Positions 42,147-51,059 of a stretch of DNA of 64,000 nucleotides are shown piece by piece. Source of the stretch: JBBQWZ01 sp038210135 (GTDB taxonomy: Bacteria; Acidobacteriota; Terriglobia; Bryobacterales; Bryobacteraceae); NCBI GenBank assembly GCA_038210135.1, contig JBBQWZ010000009.1, positions 62,001 through 126,000 on the forward strand, read 5' to 3'. The translations under genes were made by a program, and so were the position numbers. The notes beneath the pieces are model-generated. The model was not told the origin of the DNA, searched no databases, and saw only the letters and a list, made by a program, of their open reading frames with translations. Numbering within the stretch: position 1 is the stretch's first letter; each line of letters starts with the position of its first letter.

Positions 42147-42746
42147 TTGAAAAAGGCCGTTGAGCACTTGAAGACGAAATGCGACCGCATGCGGGGCGTA
42201 ATCGAGTCCGTCGGGCCCTGCAAAATCCAATACCGGCCCCCGGAATTCGCCACCTTGGTCCGCTCGATCGTATTTCAGCAATTGAGCGGGAAAGCCGCTT
42301 CCACTATCTATGGGCGCTTTGAAGCCGCTGCCGGCGAAGTGACGCCGGAGCGCGTTCTCAATCTGCCGCCCGAGAAAATGCGGTCAATCGGACTTTCGAA
42401 ACAAAAAGCCGAATACGTCCGCGATCTGGCGCGCCGGACGCGCTCTGGCCAGATCGAATTCGCCGCACTGAAATCCATGAGCGATGAACAAGTCGTCGAG
42501 GTCCTGACCCAGGTAAAAGGCGTTGGAGTCTGGACCGTGCACATGTTCCAGATCTTCGCTCTCCGCCGCCCGGACGTGCTTCCGACCGGCGACCTGGGTG
42601 TCCGCGCCGCGATGAAAAACGTCTTCGAGCTCGAAGCGCTGCCGAAGCCCGATGAGATGGTCCGGCTCGCGGAACCCTGGCGTCCGCATGCGTCCGTCGC
42701 AAGCTGGTATCTGTGGCGCAGCCTGGATGGCCCCGCCGAATTATAG
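42147..42746 (+). CDS. DNA-3-methyladenine glycosylase II-like (HhH-GPD) enzyme
   Basis: The start TTG 42147 has GGGAGG 5-6 bases upstream; an earlier ATG would add 28 residues that look unlike the family. The 199-residue product has the helix-hairpin-helix LTQVKGVGVWTVHMFQIFAL and the catalytic aspartate in LPTGDLGVRAAMKN. Segments RSIVFQQLSGKAASTIYGRF and VLNLPPEKMRSIGLSKQKAE also fit AlkA-type enzymes. It removes alkylated bases from DNA as the first step of base excision repair. Confidence 0.93.
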   Translation: MKKAVEHLKTKCDRMRGVIESVGPCKIQYRPPEFATLVRSIVFQQLSGKAASTIYGRFEAAAGEVTPERVLNLPPEKMRSIGLSKQKAEYVRDLARRTRSGQIEFAALKSMSDEQVVEVLTQVKGVGVWTVHMFQIFALRRPDVLPTGDLGVRAAMKNVFELEALPKPDEMVRLAEPWRPHASVASWYLWRSLDGPAEL

Positions 42747-42749
42747 AAA

Positions 42750-44333
42750 CTACAAATCCTTCAACATTTCCCGCGCCGCGTTGTGACCGGGAGCCCCCAT
42801 CACACCGCCACCGGGATGGGCTCCCGAGCCGCATAAATATAGGCCCTTGATCGGAGTCCGGTAATTCGCCCAGCCGGCCAACGGGCGCAAAACGAACATC
42901 TGGTCGATACTCATTTCTCCGTGGAAAATGTTTCCGCCGGTGATTCCGAAACGCCGCTCCAGATCGAGGGGCGTCAAAATCTGGCGGTGCTCCACGATGT
43001 CTTTGATGTTCGGCGCGTACTCGGCGATGATGTCTAGCACGCGGTCGCCGAAAGGCTCGCGCTCCACGTCCCACGTCGTGCCGCGCAGAGTATAGGGAGC
43101 GTACTGCAGAAAAATGCCCATGACGTGTTTCCCGGCCGGTGCCAGGCTTGGGTCGTACATGGTCGGAATGGTCATCTCGAGCAGCGGCTTTTCGGAGGGC
43201 TTGCCGTACTTCGCGTCATCCCAGGCGCGCTCCACGTAATCGATATTCGGACACACGTGCATGGTCGCCTTGTGATGCGGGGCTGGAGATCCAGGCAGGC
43301 ACTTGAATTCCGGCAAGCCGTTCAGCGCCAGGTTGATTTTGCACGACGTGCCTTCGGAGCGGAACTTCCTCATCCCTTCGACGAAATCCGGCGGAAGCTG
43401 ATCGGTATCCGTCAGCCGCAGGAACGTCTGGATTGGATCCAAGTTCGACGCGACGGTCTTCGCCTCCAGCGTGTCGCCGTTCTCGAGCACCACGCCTCGA
43501 GCCCGCCCGTCTTTCGACAGGATTTTCGCCACGCGCGCATTCACGCGAATCTCCGCTCCATGCGCTCGCGCGGAATCGGCAATCGCGTTCGAGACCGCGC
43601 CCATTCCTCCGCGCACGAATCCCCACAAGCCGCGATGGCCGTCAATGCCGCCCATGCAATGGTGCAGTAAAATGTAAGCCGTTCCCGCGGATTTCGGTCC
43701 GCCGTTTGCTCCGATCACGCCATCGGTGGCGAGAGTGACAATCACCTCTTCGCTTTCAAACCACTCGTTCAGGAAATCGGCTGCCGACTGCGTGAAGATC
43801 TTCACCAGCCCAACCAACTCTTTGCGATTCAGGCCGCGCGTCCGGCCGGCAATCTTGAGATACTCGATAAAATCGCCGGGACTCTTAGGTGGAAACGCCG
43901 GCGGCGTAGTCAGCAGCAGGGATTCTACAACGACTGCTAATTTTTCCAGATGATCTTCGTAGCGGGGAAACGCCTCTGCGTCGCGCTTCGAAAATTTGCC
44001 GATTTCTGCGAGCGTTTTCGCCCGATCCTGCCACATGAACAGATAGCGTCCATCCGGAAACGGCGAAAAGAACGCCGGATCCTTGGCGTCCACTTTGTAC
44101 CCATACTTCGCCAGCTCCAACTCGCGGACTACCTTTTCCTGCATCAGACTCGACAGATAGGAAGCAGTCGAAATCTTGTAGCCGGGCCAAATCTCCTCGG
44201 TGACCGCGCATCCACCGACCAGTTCGCGGGCTTCGAGCACCAAAACGCGGCGCTTGGCACGCGCCAGGTAGGCGGCAGTGACGAGACCGTTGTGGCCGCC
44301 CCCGATAATGATGGCATCGTAGGTGGTAGGCAA
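42750..44333 (-). CDS. FAD-dependent oxidoreductase (phytoene desaturase/CrtI-like)
   Basis: Start TTG 44333 (LPTTYDAIIIGGGHNG) gives 527 residues; there is no ATG near, and the longer frame is not family-like. The dinucleotide-binding motif is IIIGGGHNGLVTAAYLARA, then VLVLEARELVGGCAVTEE; the C-terminal FAD motif is GLYLCGSGAHPGGGVMGAPG. The overall organisation is of the CrtI/phytoene desaturase-related NAD(P)/FAD family, many members of which (pyridine nucleotide-disulfide oxidoreductase domain 2 type) do not act on carotenoids. No carotenoid genes are near, so the substrate is open. Confidence 0.85.
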   Translation of the reverse strand: MPTTYDAIIIGGGHNGLVTAAYLARAKRRVLVLEARELVGGCAVTEEIWPGYKISTASYLSSLMQEKVVRELELAKYGYKVDAKDPAFFSPFPDGRYLFMWQDRAKTLAEIGKFSKRDAEAFPRYEDHLEKLAVVVESLLLTTPPAFPPKSPGDFIEYLKIAGRTRGLNRKELVGLVKIFTQSAADFLNEWFESEEVIVTLATDGVIGANGGPKSAGTAYILLHHCMGGIDGHRGLWGFVRGGMGAVSNAIADSARAHGAEIRVNARVAKILSKDGRARGVVLENGDTLEAKTVASNLDPIQTFLRLTDTDQLPPDFVEGMRKFRSEGTSCKINLALNGLPEFKCLPGSPAPHHKATMHVCPNIDYVERAWDDAKYGKPSEKPLLEMTIPTMYDPSLAPAGKHVMGIFLQYAPYTLRGTTWDVEREPFGDRVLDIIAEYAPNIKDIVEHRQILTPLDLERRFGITGGNIFHGEMSIDQMFVLRPLAGWANYRTPIKGLYLCGSGAHPGGGVMGAPGHNAAREMLKDL

Positions 44334-44424
44334 GAGGTTAGTGTAACGCGGCGCGGGAACTTCGACCGAGGCTGAGCTTGCGCATTTTGGTAACGCAGAG
44401 CGAGTACGGTATCGTCGTACAACA

Positions 44425-45720
44425 GTGATTCGGGCCGCCAAGTTTTTCGCATTCTCCGCAGTGGTCGCGATTCTGAATTTGTCGGCGCGCGCGGCGGATC
44501 CGCCTACGTTCAACCGTAATGTTTTTCCCATCCTCCAGCGGCGGTGTCAGAACTGCCACCGGCCAGGCCAAATCGGACCCATGCCGCTGGTGACGTTCGC
44601 GCAAACCAGACCCTGGGCTTCAGCCATTCGCGAGGCCGTAAAGCTGAAGAAGATGCCGCCCTGGTTCGTGGATCCGGCATTTTCGGAAGCGACGCACGGC
44701 GGCTTCACCAATAATCCGAGCCTGTCGCCGGATGAAAAAGTAACGATCGACGCGTGGGTCGAAGCCGGCGCGCCGGAAGGCTCGAAAAAAGAGACGCCGA
44801 AGCCCGCGCGTCGAACGGAGGGCTGGAATACGTCGCCCGATATTGTGATCGGCATGCCGAAGGCATTTGCGATTCCGGCGAAGAAGACGATCGACTATCA
44901 GTACATAATCCTGCCTTCGAACTTCACCTATGATCGCTGGATCACCCAGGTGGAAGTCCGGCCGAGCAACTACAAAACCGTGCATCACGCCGTCGTGTTC
45001 GTGCGGCCCGCGGGTTCGCGCTGGCTCCGCGACGTGAAGCCGGGAGAAATGTATTCGCCTCCAGCCGCGGATCGAGACGCAATCAGGAAAGCCCGCGAGA
45101 CACAGGAAGACATTCTTGCGGTTTATACGCCGGGTTCCGCGGCGTCTGTGTTTCCAAATGGAATGGCGAAGAAAATTCCCGCGGGCGCCGATCTCGTACT
45201 TCAGCTCCATTACACGGCGCTCGATGTGAATGCGACGGACCAGACCGAAATCGGGCTGGTCGTTTCAGCCGAAAAGCCGAAAATGCAGTTGATTACGCTG
45301 CAAATGGGCCGCGACGACCTGACCATTCCGCCGGGGGACGCTTCCTATCGCACCTCCGTCAGCGGCACGCTTCCTGGAGACGCGCTGTTGGTCAGCCTGT
45401 TTCCTCATATGCATCTGCGCGGAGCCGCCTTTGAATACGCGATCGTCGCGCCCGAGGGTCACGTCGATACGCTGCTGCGCGTCAAGCCGTTCGATTTCGC
45501 CTGGCAACTCACCTACCGGTTCAAAACGCCGGTGCTTCTGAAGAAAGGCACGCGTCTTCGCTGGACCGGGTGGTTCGACAATTCAAAGAACAACCCGCGA
45601 AATCCGGATGCTTCGGTCGAAGTCCACTGGGGCGAGCAGAGCTGGGAAGAAATGATGATTGGGTTCTTCGACGTTGCGATTGAGCCCGAAGGCGACAAAC
45701 GAAAATTCTTCGTGCGCTAA
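44425..45720 (+). CDS. exported cytochrome c / copper monooxygenase-like protein
   Basis: 431 residues from GTG 44425 with a signal peptide (FFAFSAVVAILNLSARA). A haem-binding CQNCH lies at about residues 41-45 (NVFPILQRRCQNCHRPG), in a one-haem cytochrome domain common in Planctomycetes and Acidobacteria. The C-terminal half has VHHAVVFVRP and LFPHMHLRGAAFEYAI, histidine pairs like those of copper type II ascorbate-dependent monooxygenases. It probably carries out oxidation coupled to electron transfer at the envelope. Substrate unknown. Confidence 0.85.
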   Translation: MIRAAKFFAFSAVVAILNLSARAADPPTFNRNVFPILQRRCQNCHRPGQIGPMPLVTFAQTRPWASAIREAVKLKKMPPWFVDPAFSEATHGGFTNNPSLSPDEKVTIDAWVEAGAPEGSKKETPKPARRTEGWNTSPDIVIGMPKAFAIPAKKTIDYQYIILPSNFTYDRWITQVEVRPSNYKTVHHAVVFVRPAGSRWLRDVKPGEMYSPPAADRDAIRKARETQEDILAVYTPGSAASVFPNGMAKKIPAGADLVLQLHYTALDVNATDQTEIGLVVSAEKPKMQLITLQMGRDDLTIPPGDASYRTSVSGTLPGDALLVSLFPHMHLRGAAFEYAIVAPEGHVDTLLRVKPFDFAWQLTYRFKTPVLLKKGTRLRWTGWFDNSKNNPRNPDASVEVHWGEQSWEEMMIGFFDVAIEPEGDKRKFFVR

Positions 45721-45844
45721 AACGTCAGCAATTCCGCCCTGATCGGCCAAAGATTCCACTCGAAGGCCGTCTGATAAAAAGATCGCGCGCTCTGGACGCC
45801 ATCGACGTAGAGGCGGTCTCCGCAATACCGGAGAGTCTCATACC

Positions 45845-46510
45845 TTATATCGCGTGAAGATTCTGGTCTTTCAACTCAAACTTCTTTGGAAATCGCGAGG
45901 CAAGCTCGAGGCTGTGTGTGACGACGATCAGAATTGTTTTCTGCTCCGCGTTCAAGCGCAACAGTAAATCGCCGACGGATTCGGCGGAACTTCGATCAAG
46001 GTTGCCGGTCGGTTCGTCGCACAGCATCAACTTCGGCGAGCAGATGAGAGCCCTGGCCATTGCCACGCGCTGCTTCTCGCCGCCGGACAGTTCGGCGGGC
46101 CTGTGCTCCAGCCGGTGCGAGAGGCCGACGGCGTCGATCAACTGCTTCGCCCTCTTCGCCGAATTGGACTTGTCCTCCGACACGATGGTCGGCACCAGTA
46201 CGTTTTCGAGAACCGTCAGTTGGGGCAGCAGGCAGTGATCCTGAAAAACGAAACCTACTTTGCGATTGCGAAACGCCGACAGGGCTTTGTCGGAGAGCGT
46301 ATACGGGTTCTCTCCGTCGAGCGTCACCTCACCGGATGAAGGCGGTTCGAGCGCGCCGAAAACGTAGAGCAGCGTGCTCTTTCCCGTGCCGGACGGCCCG
46401 ATGATCGATACCGCGTCGCCCGCATCGAGCGACAGAGTGACGTCGCGCAGAATCGGCAACGGACCCGCCGGCGTGTCGTAATGTTTTGAAACTCGATTGG
46501 CTTTGAGCAA
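45845..46510 (-). CDS. LolD/MacB-type ABC transporter ATPase
   Basis: 221 residues. Walker A GPSGTGKST, Q-loop VFQDHCLLPQLTV, signature LSGGEKQRVAMARAL, Walker B LMLCDEPTGNLD and the H-loop histidine VVTHS are all intact. The family members drive lipoprotein release or efflux with a membrane partner carrying an FtsX-like domain. No permease gene is adjacent in the window, so the partner lies elsewhere. A glycosyltransferase gene lies just upstream on the same strand, 23 bp away. Confidence 0.93.
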   Translation of the reverse strand: MLKANRVSKHYDTPAGPLPILRDVTLSLDAGDAVSIIGPSGTGKSTLLYVFGALEPPSSGEVTLDGENPYTLSDKALSAFRNRKVGFVFQDHCLLPQLTVLENVLVPTIVSEDKSNSAKRAKQLIDAVGLSHRLEHRPAELSGGEKQRVAMARALICSPKLMLCDEPTGNLDRSSAESVGDLLLRLNAEQKTILIVVTHSLELASRFPKKFELKDQNLHAI

Positions 46511-46533
46511 GTGCTTATTCTACGAGACCCAAG

Positions 46534-47874
46534 CTAAACCAACGGAGCCGCATGCACGATTTTGCCCGCTGGGTCGGCCAGCGACGAATACACTTCGGCG
46601 GCTTTCTCCGCCATCCGCCGCGCGCCGTATTCACGCCGAACGGCATCGAACGCCTTACGGCCGAGGGCCTCCCGCCGCGCCGGATCCCGAACCAATTCGA
46701 TGAGGGTTTCTGAAAGATGTTCGATGCTGACGCTCTCGCTCCCGAACTCAAGCAGCGGACCGCCCTGCGTCCGTTCCACGATTTCTGTGTAGGTACCTCG
46801 CCGCGGCGCGAGCACAGGGGTCCCGGCCGCCATCGCCTCGAGCAGAGAGAGACCCTTGGGATCGTCGTAAATGGCCGGGATCGACATCAAGTCCAGGCCT
46901 TCTAGAAATTCGATCTTCGCGTCGCGATCCAACGCGCCGTGATAGGTGAATTCGTCGCCGAAACCCCACTCACCCATCTGGCGCTCGATGCCGTCCAGGT
47001 ACGGCTGATGCTCCGGCGCGAGATAACCGGCTACGTCTAGCCGGGTAGCCGGAATGTTCTTCTCGGCGCGCAACCGCCGGTATGCCTCGCAGAGCAGGTG
47101 CAGGCCTTTCTCCGGCGCAACGCGCGTGAGAAAGCCGATCCGCACCGGTCCGTCTTTGCGGATCTTCCGATACGATTCCGGGTAGCCGTCGAAATGGATT
47201 CCGAGCGGCATGACGTGCATCATTTCTGCCGGCACGTCGATGTAGCGGATCATTCGCTGGGCGTAGTAATCGCTGACCGCGAGAAACCGGTCGACGTATT
47301 GCACGTTCTCGCGAATCAGGTTGATGCTCTCGGAACGGTACGGCTCGGGCAAGCCGTCGATGAAAATATCCTCGCCCTGGAGACTGCAGCAAATGGGCCG
47401 GTTCAAGGCCTCCCGTAGAGGTTTGGCGAGCGAAATGACCAGTGAATACGGCAGGTGGATGACATCCGGCCGCGATTCCTGCGCCAACCAATCGATCAGC
47501 TTGTGGAGTTCCTTCCGCAGATTTCCGTCTTCGCCCTTCAACATCGAAACCGTCATTTCGCCGAGAAACTTCGGATTCACGGGAATGGCCGATTGCGCGG
47601 CTCTTTTGAGCGCGTATTTCGAGTCCCAAAGGCGGTCAACGATCCACGGGGTATGGCGAAACAACGCCGAGTGCTGCTGCAGATAGACGCTAATGCCGCC
47701 GAAAAAAACGCGGTCCATCGAGACATTCTCTTCGTCGGTCCGCGTCGGCGTGTACAGCGGAAGCAGCGTGACGTCGTGGCCCATGCGAAGCAGTTCCGTC
47801 GCCAGCGCGTTATCGCGAAGGCAGGAACCGCAGAACATGTTGGCCGCACCGGCCGTGAGTTGGAGGATCCTCAT
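46534..47874 (-). CDS. glycosyltransferase family 4 (GT-B fold)
   Basis: 446 residues. The N-terminal Rossmann domain begins RILQLTAGAANMFCGSCLRD, with DVTLLPLYTPTRTDEENVSM. The C-terminal domain has the donor-binding VRIGFLTRVAPEKGLHLLCE and the acidic E-x7-E region in LSLLEAMAAGTPVLAPRRGT. A sugar-nucleotide donor is expected; the acceptor is unknown. No cell-envelope gene cluster surrounds it. Confidence 0.9.
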   Translation of the reverse strand: MRILQLTAGAANMFCGSCLRDNALATELLRMGHDVTLLPLYTPTRTDEENVSMDRVFFGGISVYLQQHSALFRHTPWIVDRLWDSKYALKRAAQSAIPVNPKFLGEMTVSMLKGEDGNLRKELHKLIDWLAQESRPDVIHLPYSLVISLAKPLREALNRPICCSLQGEDIFIDGLPEPYRSESINLIRENVQYVDRFLAVSDYYAQRMIRYIDVPAEMMHVMPLGIHFDGYPESYRKIRKDGPVRIGFLTRVAPEKGLHLLCEAYRRLRAEKNIPATRLDVAGYLAPEHQPYLDGIERQMGEWGFGDEFTYHGALDRDAKIEFLEGLDLMSIPAIYDDPKGLSLLEAMAAGTPVLAPRRGTYTEIVERTQGGPLLEFGSESVSIEHLSETLIELVRDPARREALGRKAFDAVRREYGARRMAEKAAEVYSSLADPAGKIVHAAPLV

Positions 47875-48074
47875 TTGATGACGTCGACTGCTTGACCGTC
47901 CGCGCCGAAGACCATGCTAGCATCCGCTGCGAGCTGGGCCTGTGTGTTATCAGACGCAAAAAGACCGCGAAAGTCGCAAAAGAAATGCTTTGCGGGCACG
48001 CGACGGTGCTGTCCCACCTTGAGACAATACGGGAGCGATCGATACCTAGATTGAGCAGGTTAGGAGCATGCAAA

Positions 48075-48110
48075 ATGCATCAGGTTGTGCTCCGCCGCGC
48101 GGCGGACTGA
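48075..48110 (+). CDS. possible leader mini-ORF upstream of cysS
   Basis: Eleven codons, MHQVVLRRAAD, with AGGAG 8 bases upstream of the ATG. A second overlapping frame from ATG 48068 encodes 23 residues including two Cys (MQNASGCAPPRGGL...), but its spacing to the ribosome-binding site is too short. Both run through a perfect 16-bp palindrome TCCGCCGCGCGGCGGA (48091-48106). The LRRA ending is shared with the histidine leader at 50887. The evidence is suggestive only. Confidence 0.35.
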   Translation: MHQVVLRRAAD

Positions 48111-48152
48111 CTGCCTTGTGCCGCGCATTGCTACGATAGAAAAACCCTCCCT

Positions 48153-49553
48153 ATGGCACTGCGCTTTTACAACACACTCACCCAGAGTGTCGAACCCTTC
48201 ACGACTCTCGAGCCCGGCGTGGTGCGCATGTATTCGTGCGGTCCCACCGTTTACAACTTCGTCCACATCGGCAATTTGCGGACCTTCACGTTTCAGGATG
48301 TTCTGCGCAGATGGCTGCGCGCTCGTGGCTTTCAGCTGAAGCACGTGATGAATATCACCGACATTGAAGACAAGATTATCCGGAACGCGCTGGCCCAGAA
48401 CAAAGACATCTTCGAGTACACCAGCGTGTACACAAAGGCCTTCCTCGACGACATTGCGACCTTGCGGCTGGAGCAGCCGGAGACCATCGTCAAGGCCACC
48501 GACTGCATTCCGGAAATGATCACGGCCGTCGAGCAACTGGATCAAAAAGGTTTCACCTACATCAGCGATGGCAGCGTGTACTACCGGATTTCGCAGTTCC
48601 CTGGATACGGAAAGCTTTCGCACAACGACTTCTCGGGAATCCGTGCGGGCGCGCGTGTGGACGTCGATGAATACGACAAAGCGGATGCCCGCGACTTTGT
48701 TCTCTGGAAAGCGCAGAAAGCGGGCGAACCGGCGTGGGACACTCCCTACGGCGCGGGCCGCCCGGGCTGGCACATCGAGTGCTCCGTGATGGCGATGAAG
48801 TATTTGGGGGAAACGCTTGATATTCACACGGGCGGCGTGGATCTGACGTTTCCGCATCATGAAAATGAGATCGCGCAATCGGAAGCGATCACCGGCAAGC
48901 AATTCGTGCGGTTCTGGCTGCATGCGGAGCATCTGTCGATCGACATGCAGAAGATGTCGAAATCGACGGGGAATTTCTTCACGCTGCGCGACCTGATGGG
49001 GATGGATTACGCGCCGGAAGTCATTCGTTATTTGCTCGCTTCGGTCCCGTACCGGAAGAAGTTGAATTTCACTTTCGACGGCTTGAAAGCCGCGGCGACT
49101 TCGATCGAGCGGCTGCGCAACTTCAAGCTTCGGCTGGAGACAGGCAAATTCGGGGAGGGCCTCAACGAGGCCTTCGAGCGGCGCACCGAGCAAGCCGAGC
49201 GCGAATTCTCCGATGGTCTCGACGACGATCTGAACACGGCGCAAGGTCTGGCCGCGGTCTTCGAATATCTGCGGGATGCGAATTCCGCAATGGATTCGGG
49301 CGAATTCCTCGCGGCCAATTCGCAGGCGGCCCTGGCATTCGTCGCGAATTTTGACGCGATTTTCGACGTCCTCCGGCCCTCGGCAAAAGAAGGCGGGCTT
49401 TCCGATTCGGAAGTGGACGCGTTAATCGCGGAACGAACCACGGCGCGCAAAGCGAAGGATTTCCCACGAGCCGACGCCATCCGCGTCCAACTCGACGAGC
49501 ATGGCATCATCGTCGAAGACACCAAAGAGGGGATACGTTGGAAGCGGAAGTAA
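48153..49553 (+). CDS. cysS: cysteinyl-tRNA synthetase
   Basis: 466 residues, class I. The HIGH-type motif is HIGNLRTFTFQD, preceded by the zinc cysteine in YSCGPTVYNF; further zinc ligands are in WHIECSVMA and TFPHHENEIAQ. KMSKSTGN supplies the second signature. The C-terminal helical domain (about 330-466) is complete. It charges tRNA-Cys. The start ATG 48153 has no Shine-Dalgarno; the leader contains a mini-ORF and palindrome that might affect expression. Confidence 0.97.
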   Translation: MALRFYNTLTQSVEPFTTLEPGVVRMYSCGPTVYNFVHIGNLRTFTFQDVLRRWLRARGFQLKHVMNITDIEDKIIRNALAQNKDIFEYTSVYTKAFLDDIATLRLEQPETIVKATDCIPEMITAVEQLDQKGFTYISDGSVYYRISQFPGYGKLSHNDFSGIRAGARVDVDEYDKADARDFVLWKAQKAGEPAWDTPYGAGRPGWHIECSVMAMKYLGETLDIHTGGVDLTFPHHENEIAQSEAITGKQFVRFWLHAEHLSIDMQKMSKSTGNFFTLRDLMGMDYAPEVIRYLLASVPYRKKLNFTFDGLKAAATSIERLRNFKLRLETGKFGEGLNEAFERRTEQAEREFSDGLDDDLNTAQGLAAVFEYLRDANSAMDSGEFLAANSQAALAFVANFDAIFDVLRPSAKEGGLSDSEVDALIAERTTARKAKDFPRADAIRVQLDEHGIIVEDTKEGIRWKRK

Positions 49554-49583
49554 AGCCGCGGTCACGGGCTTGAGCCACCAAGC

Positions 49584-50762
49584 ATGAAACCCGAAACACA
49601 AGTCGTTCACGTAGGAGACCGCAAAAAACCCGGCACGTATACTCCCGTCGCCGTGCCGATTTTCGCGGCGGCGAGTTACACGTACGACACGATGGCGGAG
49701 CTCGATCGCGTTTTCGCCGGTGAGCAGACTGGGCCTTCCTATGCGCGCCACGACAATCCGACAACGCTCGCGTTTGAAGAGCTGGTCAATACGCTAGAGG
49801 GCGGCGGAGGAGCCATCGGCTGCGCCTCCGGTATGAGCGCGCTTCACCTCGCCATCCTCGCGGCGATGATGGATCGTCGGCGGCACGTGTTGGCGGCCAG
49901 TGCGATTTACGGCGCGACGATAAACCTATTGAACAGCGTGCTCGATCCTCTTGGCATTCCGTCGAGTCTGGTCGACATCACCGATCTCGCTGCGATCGAA
50001 GCCGCCTGCGAACGCGATAAGCCCGGCGCGATCGTAATGGAAACGATTTCGAATCCCCTGCTTCGGGTCGGCGCGATCGACGAAATTGCCAAGATCGCGC
50101 GTCGGCATGGGGCAGCGCTGATCGTGGACAACACTTTCGCGACTCCGCTGCTGGTTAGGCCGCTGGGCCTCGGCGCGCATTTTTCCGTGCATAGCGCGAC
50201 TAAATATTTGAGTGGCCACGGGGACGTCCTGGCGGGTGTGGTGATCTCGACCGCGGAAGAATATCCGCAGATGAAAGCCATCTCGAAAACGATTGGCGCC
50301 ATCATCGGACCGTTCGAGGCATACCTTGCGATGCGCGGCGTCAAAACTCTCGCTCTGCGTGTCGAACGCCAATGCGCCAACGCGGTTCGGGTTGCCGAAT
50401 GGCTCGCCAAACATCCGCGAATCGACCGCGTGTATTCAACCTATGATCCGACCCATCCAGATGCGGCGACAATCGCGCGGATGTTTCCGAAGGGACAACA
50501 CGGCGCCATGTTGTCATTCGAATTGAAGGGCGCGAAGCAGCCCGAAGTTTTCGAATTCATGGACCGCCTCAAGATGATCGTTCGTGCGACGTCTCTAGGC
50601 GACGTCCACACCATGACGTTGTATCCGGCGATGTCGTCGCATCGGGACGTGGCGCCGAAACAGCGCGAGCGATTGGGAATCAAAGATAATTTAATTCGGG
50701 TGTCGGTAGGGATCGAGGCGGTCGACGATATTGTCGCGGACCTGGAGCAGGCGCTCGCATAG
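49584..50762 (+). CDS. PLP-dependent trans-sulfuration enzyme (cystathionine synthase/lyase or methionine gamma-lyase type)
   Basis: 392 residues of the Cys/Met metabolism PLP family. YTYDTMAELDRVFAGEQTGP and ARHDNPTTLAFEEL lie in the N-terminal arm; AIYGATINLL and ANPLLRV-like SNPLLRVGAI surround the cofactor pocket; the PLP lysine is in HSATKYLSGHGDVLAG. The family includes MetB, MetC, MetZ and methionine gamma-lyase, which I cannot separate here. It lies between cysS and the histidine operon. It may take part in cysteine or methionine metabolism, which fits next to cysS. Confidence 0.88.
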   Translation: MKPETQVVHVGDRKKPGTYTPVAVPIFAAASYTYDTMAELDRVFAGEQTGPSYARHDNPTTLAFEELVNTLEGGGGAIGCASGMSALHLAILAAMMDRRRHVLAASAIYGATINLLNSVLDPLGIPSSLVDITDLAAIEAACERDKPGAIVMETISNPLLRVGAIDEIAKIARRHGAALIVDNTFATPLLVRPLGLGAHFSVHSATKYLSGHGDVLAGVVISTAEEYPQMKAISKTIGAIIGPFEAYLAMRGVKTLALRVERQCANAVRVAEWLAKHPRIDRVYSTYDPTHPDAATIARMFPKGQHGAMLSFELKGAKQPEVFEFMDRLKMIVRATSLGDVHTMTLYPAMSSHRDVAPKQRERLGIKDNLIRVSVGIEAVDDIVADLEQALA

Positions 50763-50848
50763 AGCGATCGACAAAAGCTCACTCGACGTCTCAGCCTTAT
50801 TGTGTTCGCGCCGCCGCTGTAGAGAGAGTGGCAATCAAGAGAAGTTTC

Positions 50849-50878
50849 TTGGCAATCTTCGCCTACGCATGCTATTCT
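50849..50878 (+). promoter_or_regulatory. promoter of the histidine operon
   Basis: TTGGCA (50849-50854) and TATTCT (50873-50878) separated by 18 bases resemble a sigma-70 promoter. Transcription would start at about 50885-50887, i.e. at or a base or two before the ATG of the leader peptide, so that peptide may be translated from a leaderless message. Confidence 0.65.
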
Positions 50879-50886
50879 ACGAATTC

Positions 50887-50952
50887 ATGATGATTTCGGC
50901 CGCACAGCATCATTTTCACCACCATCACACGATGCTGCGGCGGGCCGTCTAA
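50887..50952 (+). CDS. hisL: histidine operon leader peptide
   Basis: A 21-residue ORF from ATG 50887 (a second ATG follows directly; an upstream in-frame ATG at 50869 lies inside the promoter). It contains six histidines in seven residues, AQHHFHHHHTMLRRAV, encoded at 50908-50928. This is a hallmark of transcription attenuation: scarcity of charged tRNA-His stalls the ribosome on these codons. The stop at 50950 lies 26 bases before the terminator hairpin begins. hisI follows 108 bases downstream. Confidence 0.88.
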   Translation: MMISAAQHHFHHHHTMLRRAV

Positions 50953-51012
50953 CTACGCGAATTTAGGAATCAGATTCCAAAAAGCCCGCCGCGAACCAGC
51001 GGCGGGCTTTTT
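50937..51012 (+). promoter_or_regulatory. histidine attenuator: mutually exclusive antiterminator and terminator
   Basis: Terminator: AAAAAGCCCGCCGC (50979-50992) pairs perfectly with GCGGCGGGCTTTTT (50999-51012) around a 6-base loop. Antiterminator: GCGGCGGGC at 50937-50945, inside the leader codons, is an exact copy of the terminator 3' arm and can instead pair with GCCCGCCGC (50984-50992). A ribosome stalled at the His codons leaves 50937-50945 free, favouring readthrough; a ribosome reaching the stop covers it, so the terminator forms. Confidence 0.88.
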
Positions 51013-51059
51013 GCGTTTATGCCGCCGGGTTCGCGGTCGAAGAACAGGACACTCGACGA

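Noticed and set aside
45721..45844. 42-codon minus-strand reading frame (ETLRYCGDRLYVDGV...) after the ABC ATPase gene
   Set aside because: It looks somewhat protein-like, but it has no start codon or ribosome-binding site, is short, and matches no family firmly.
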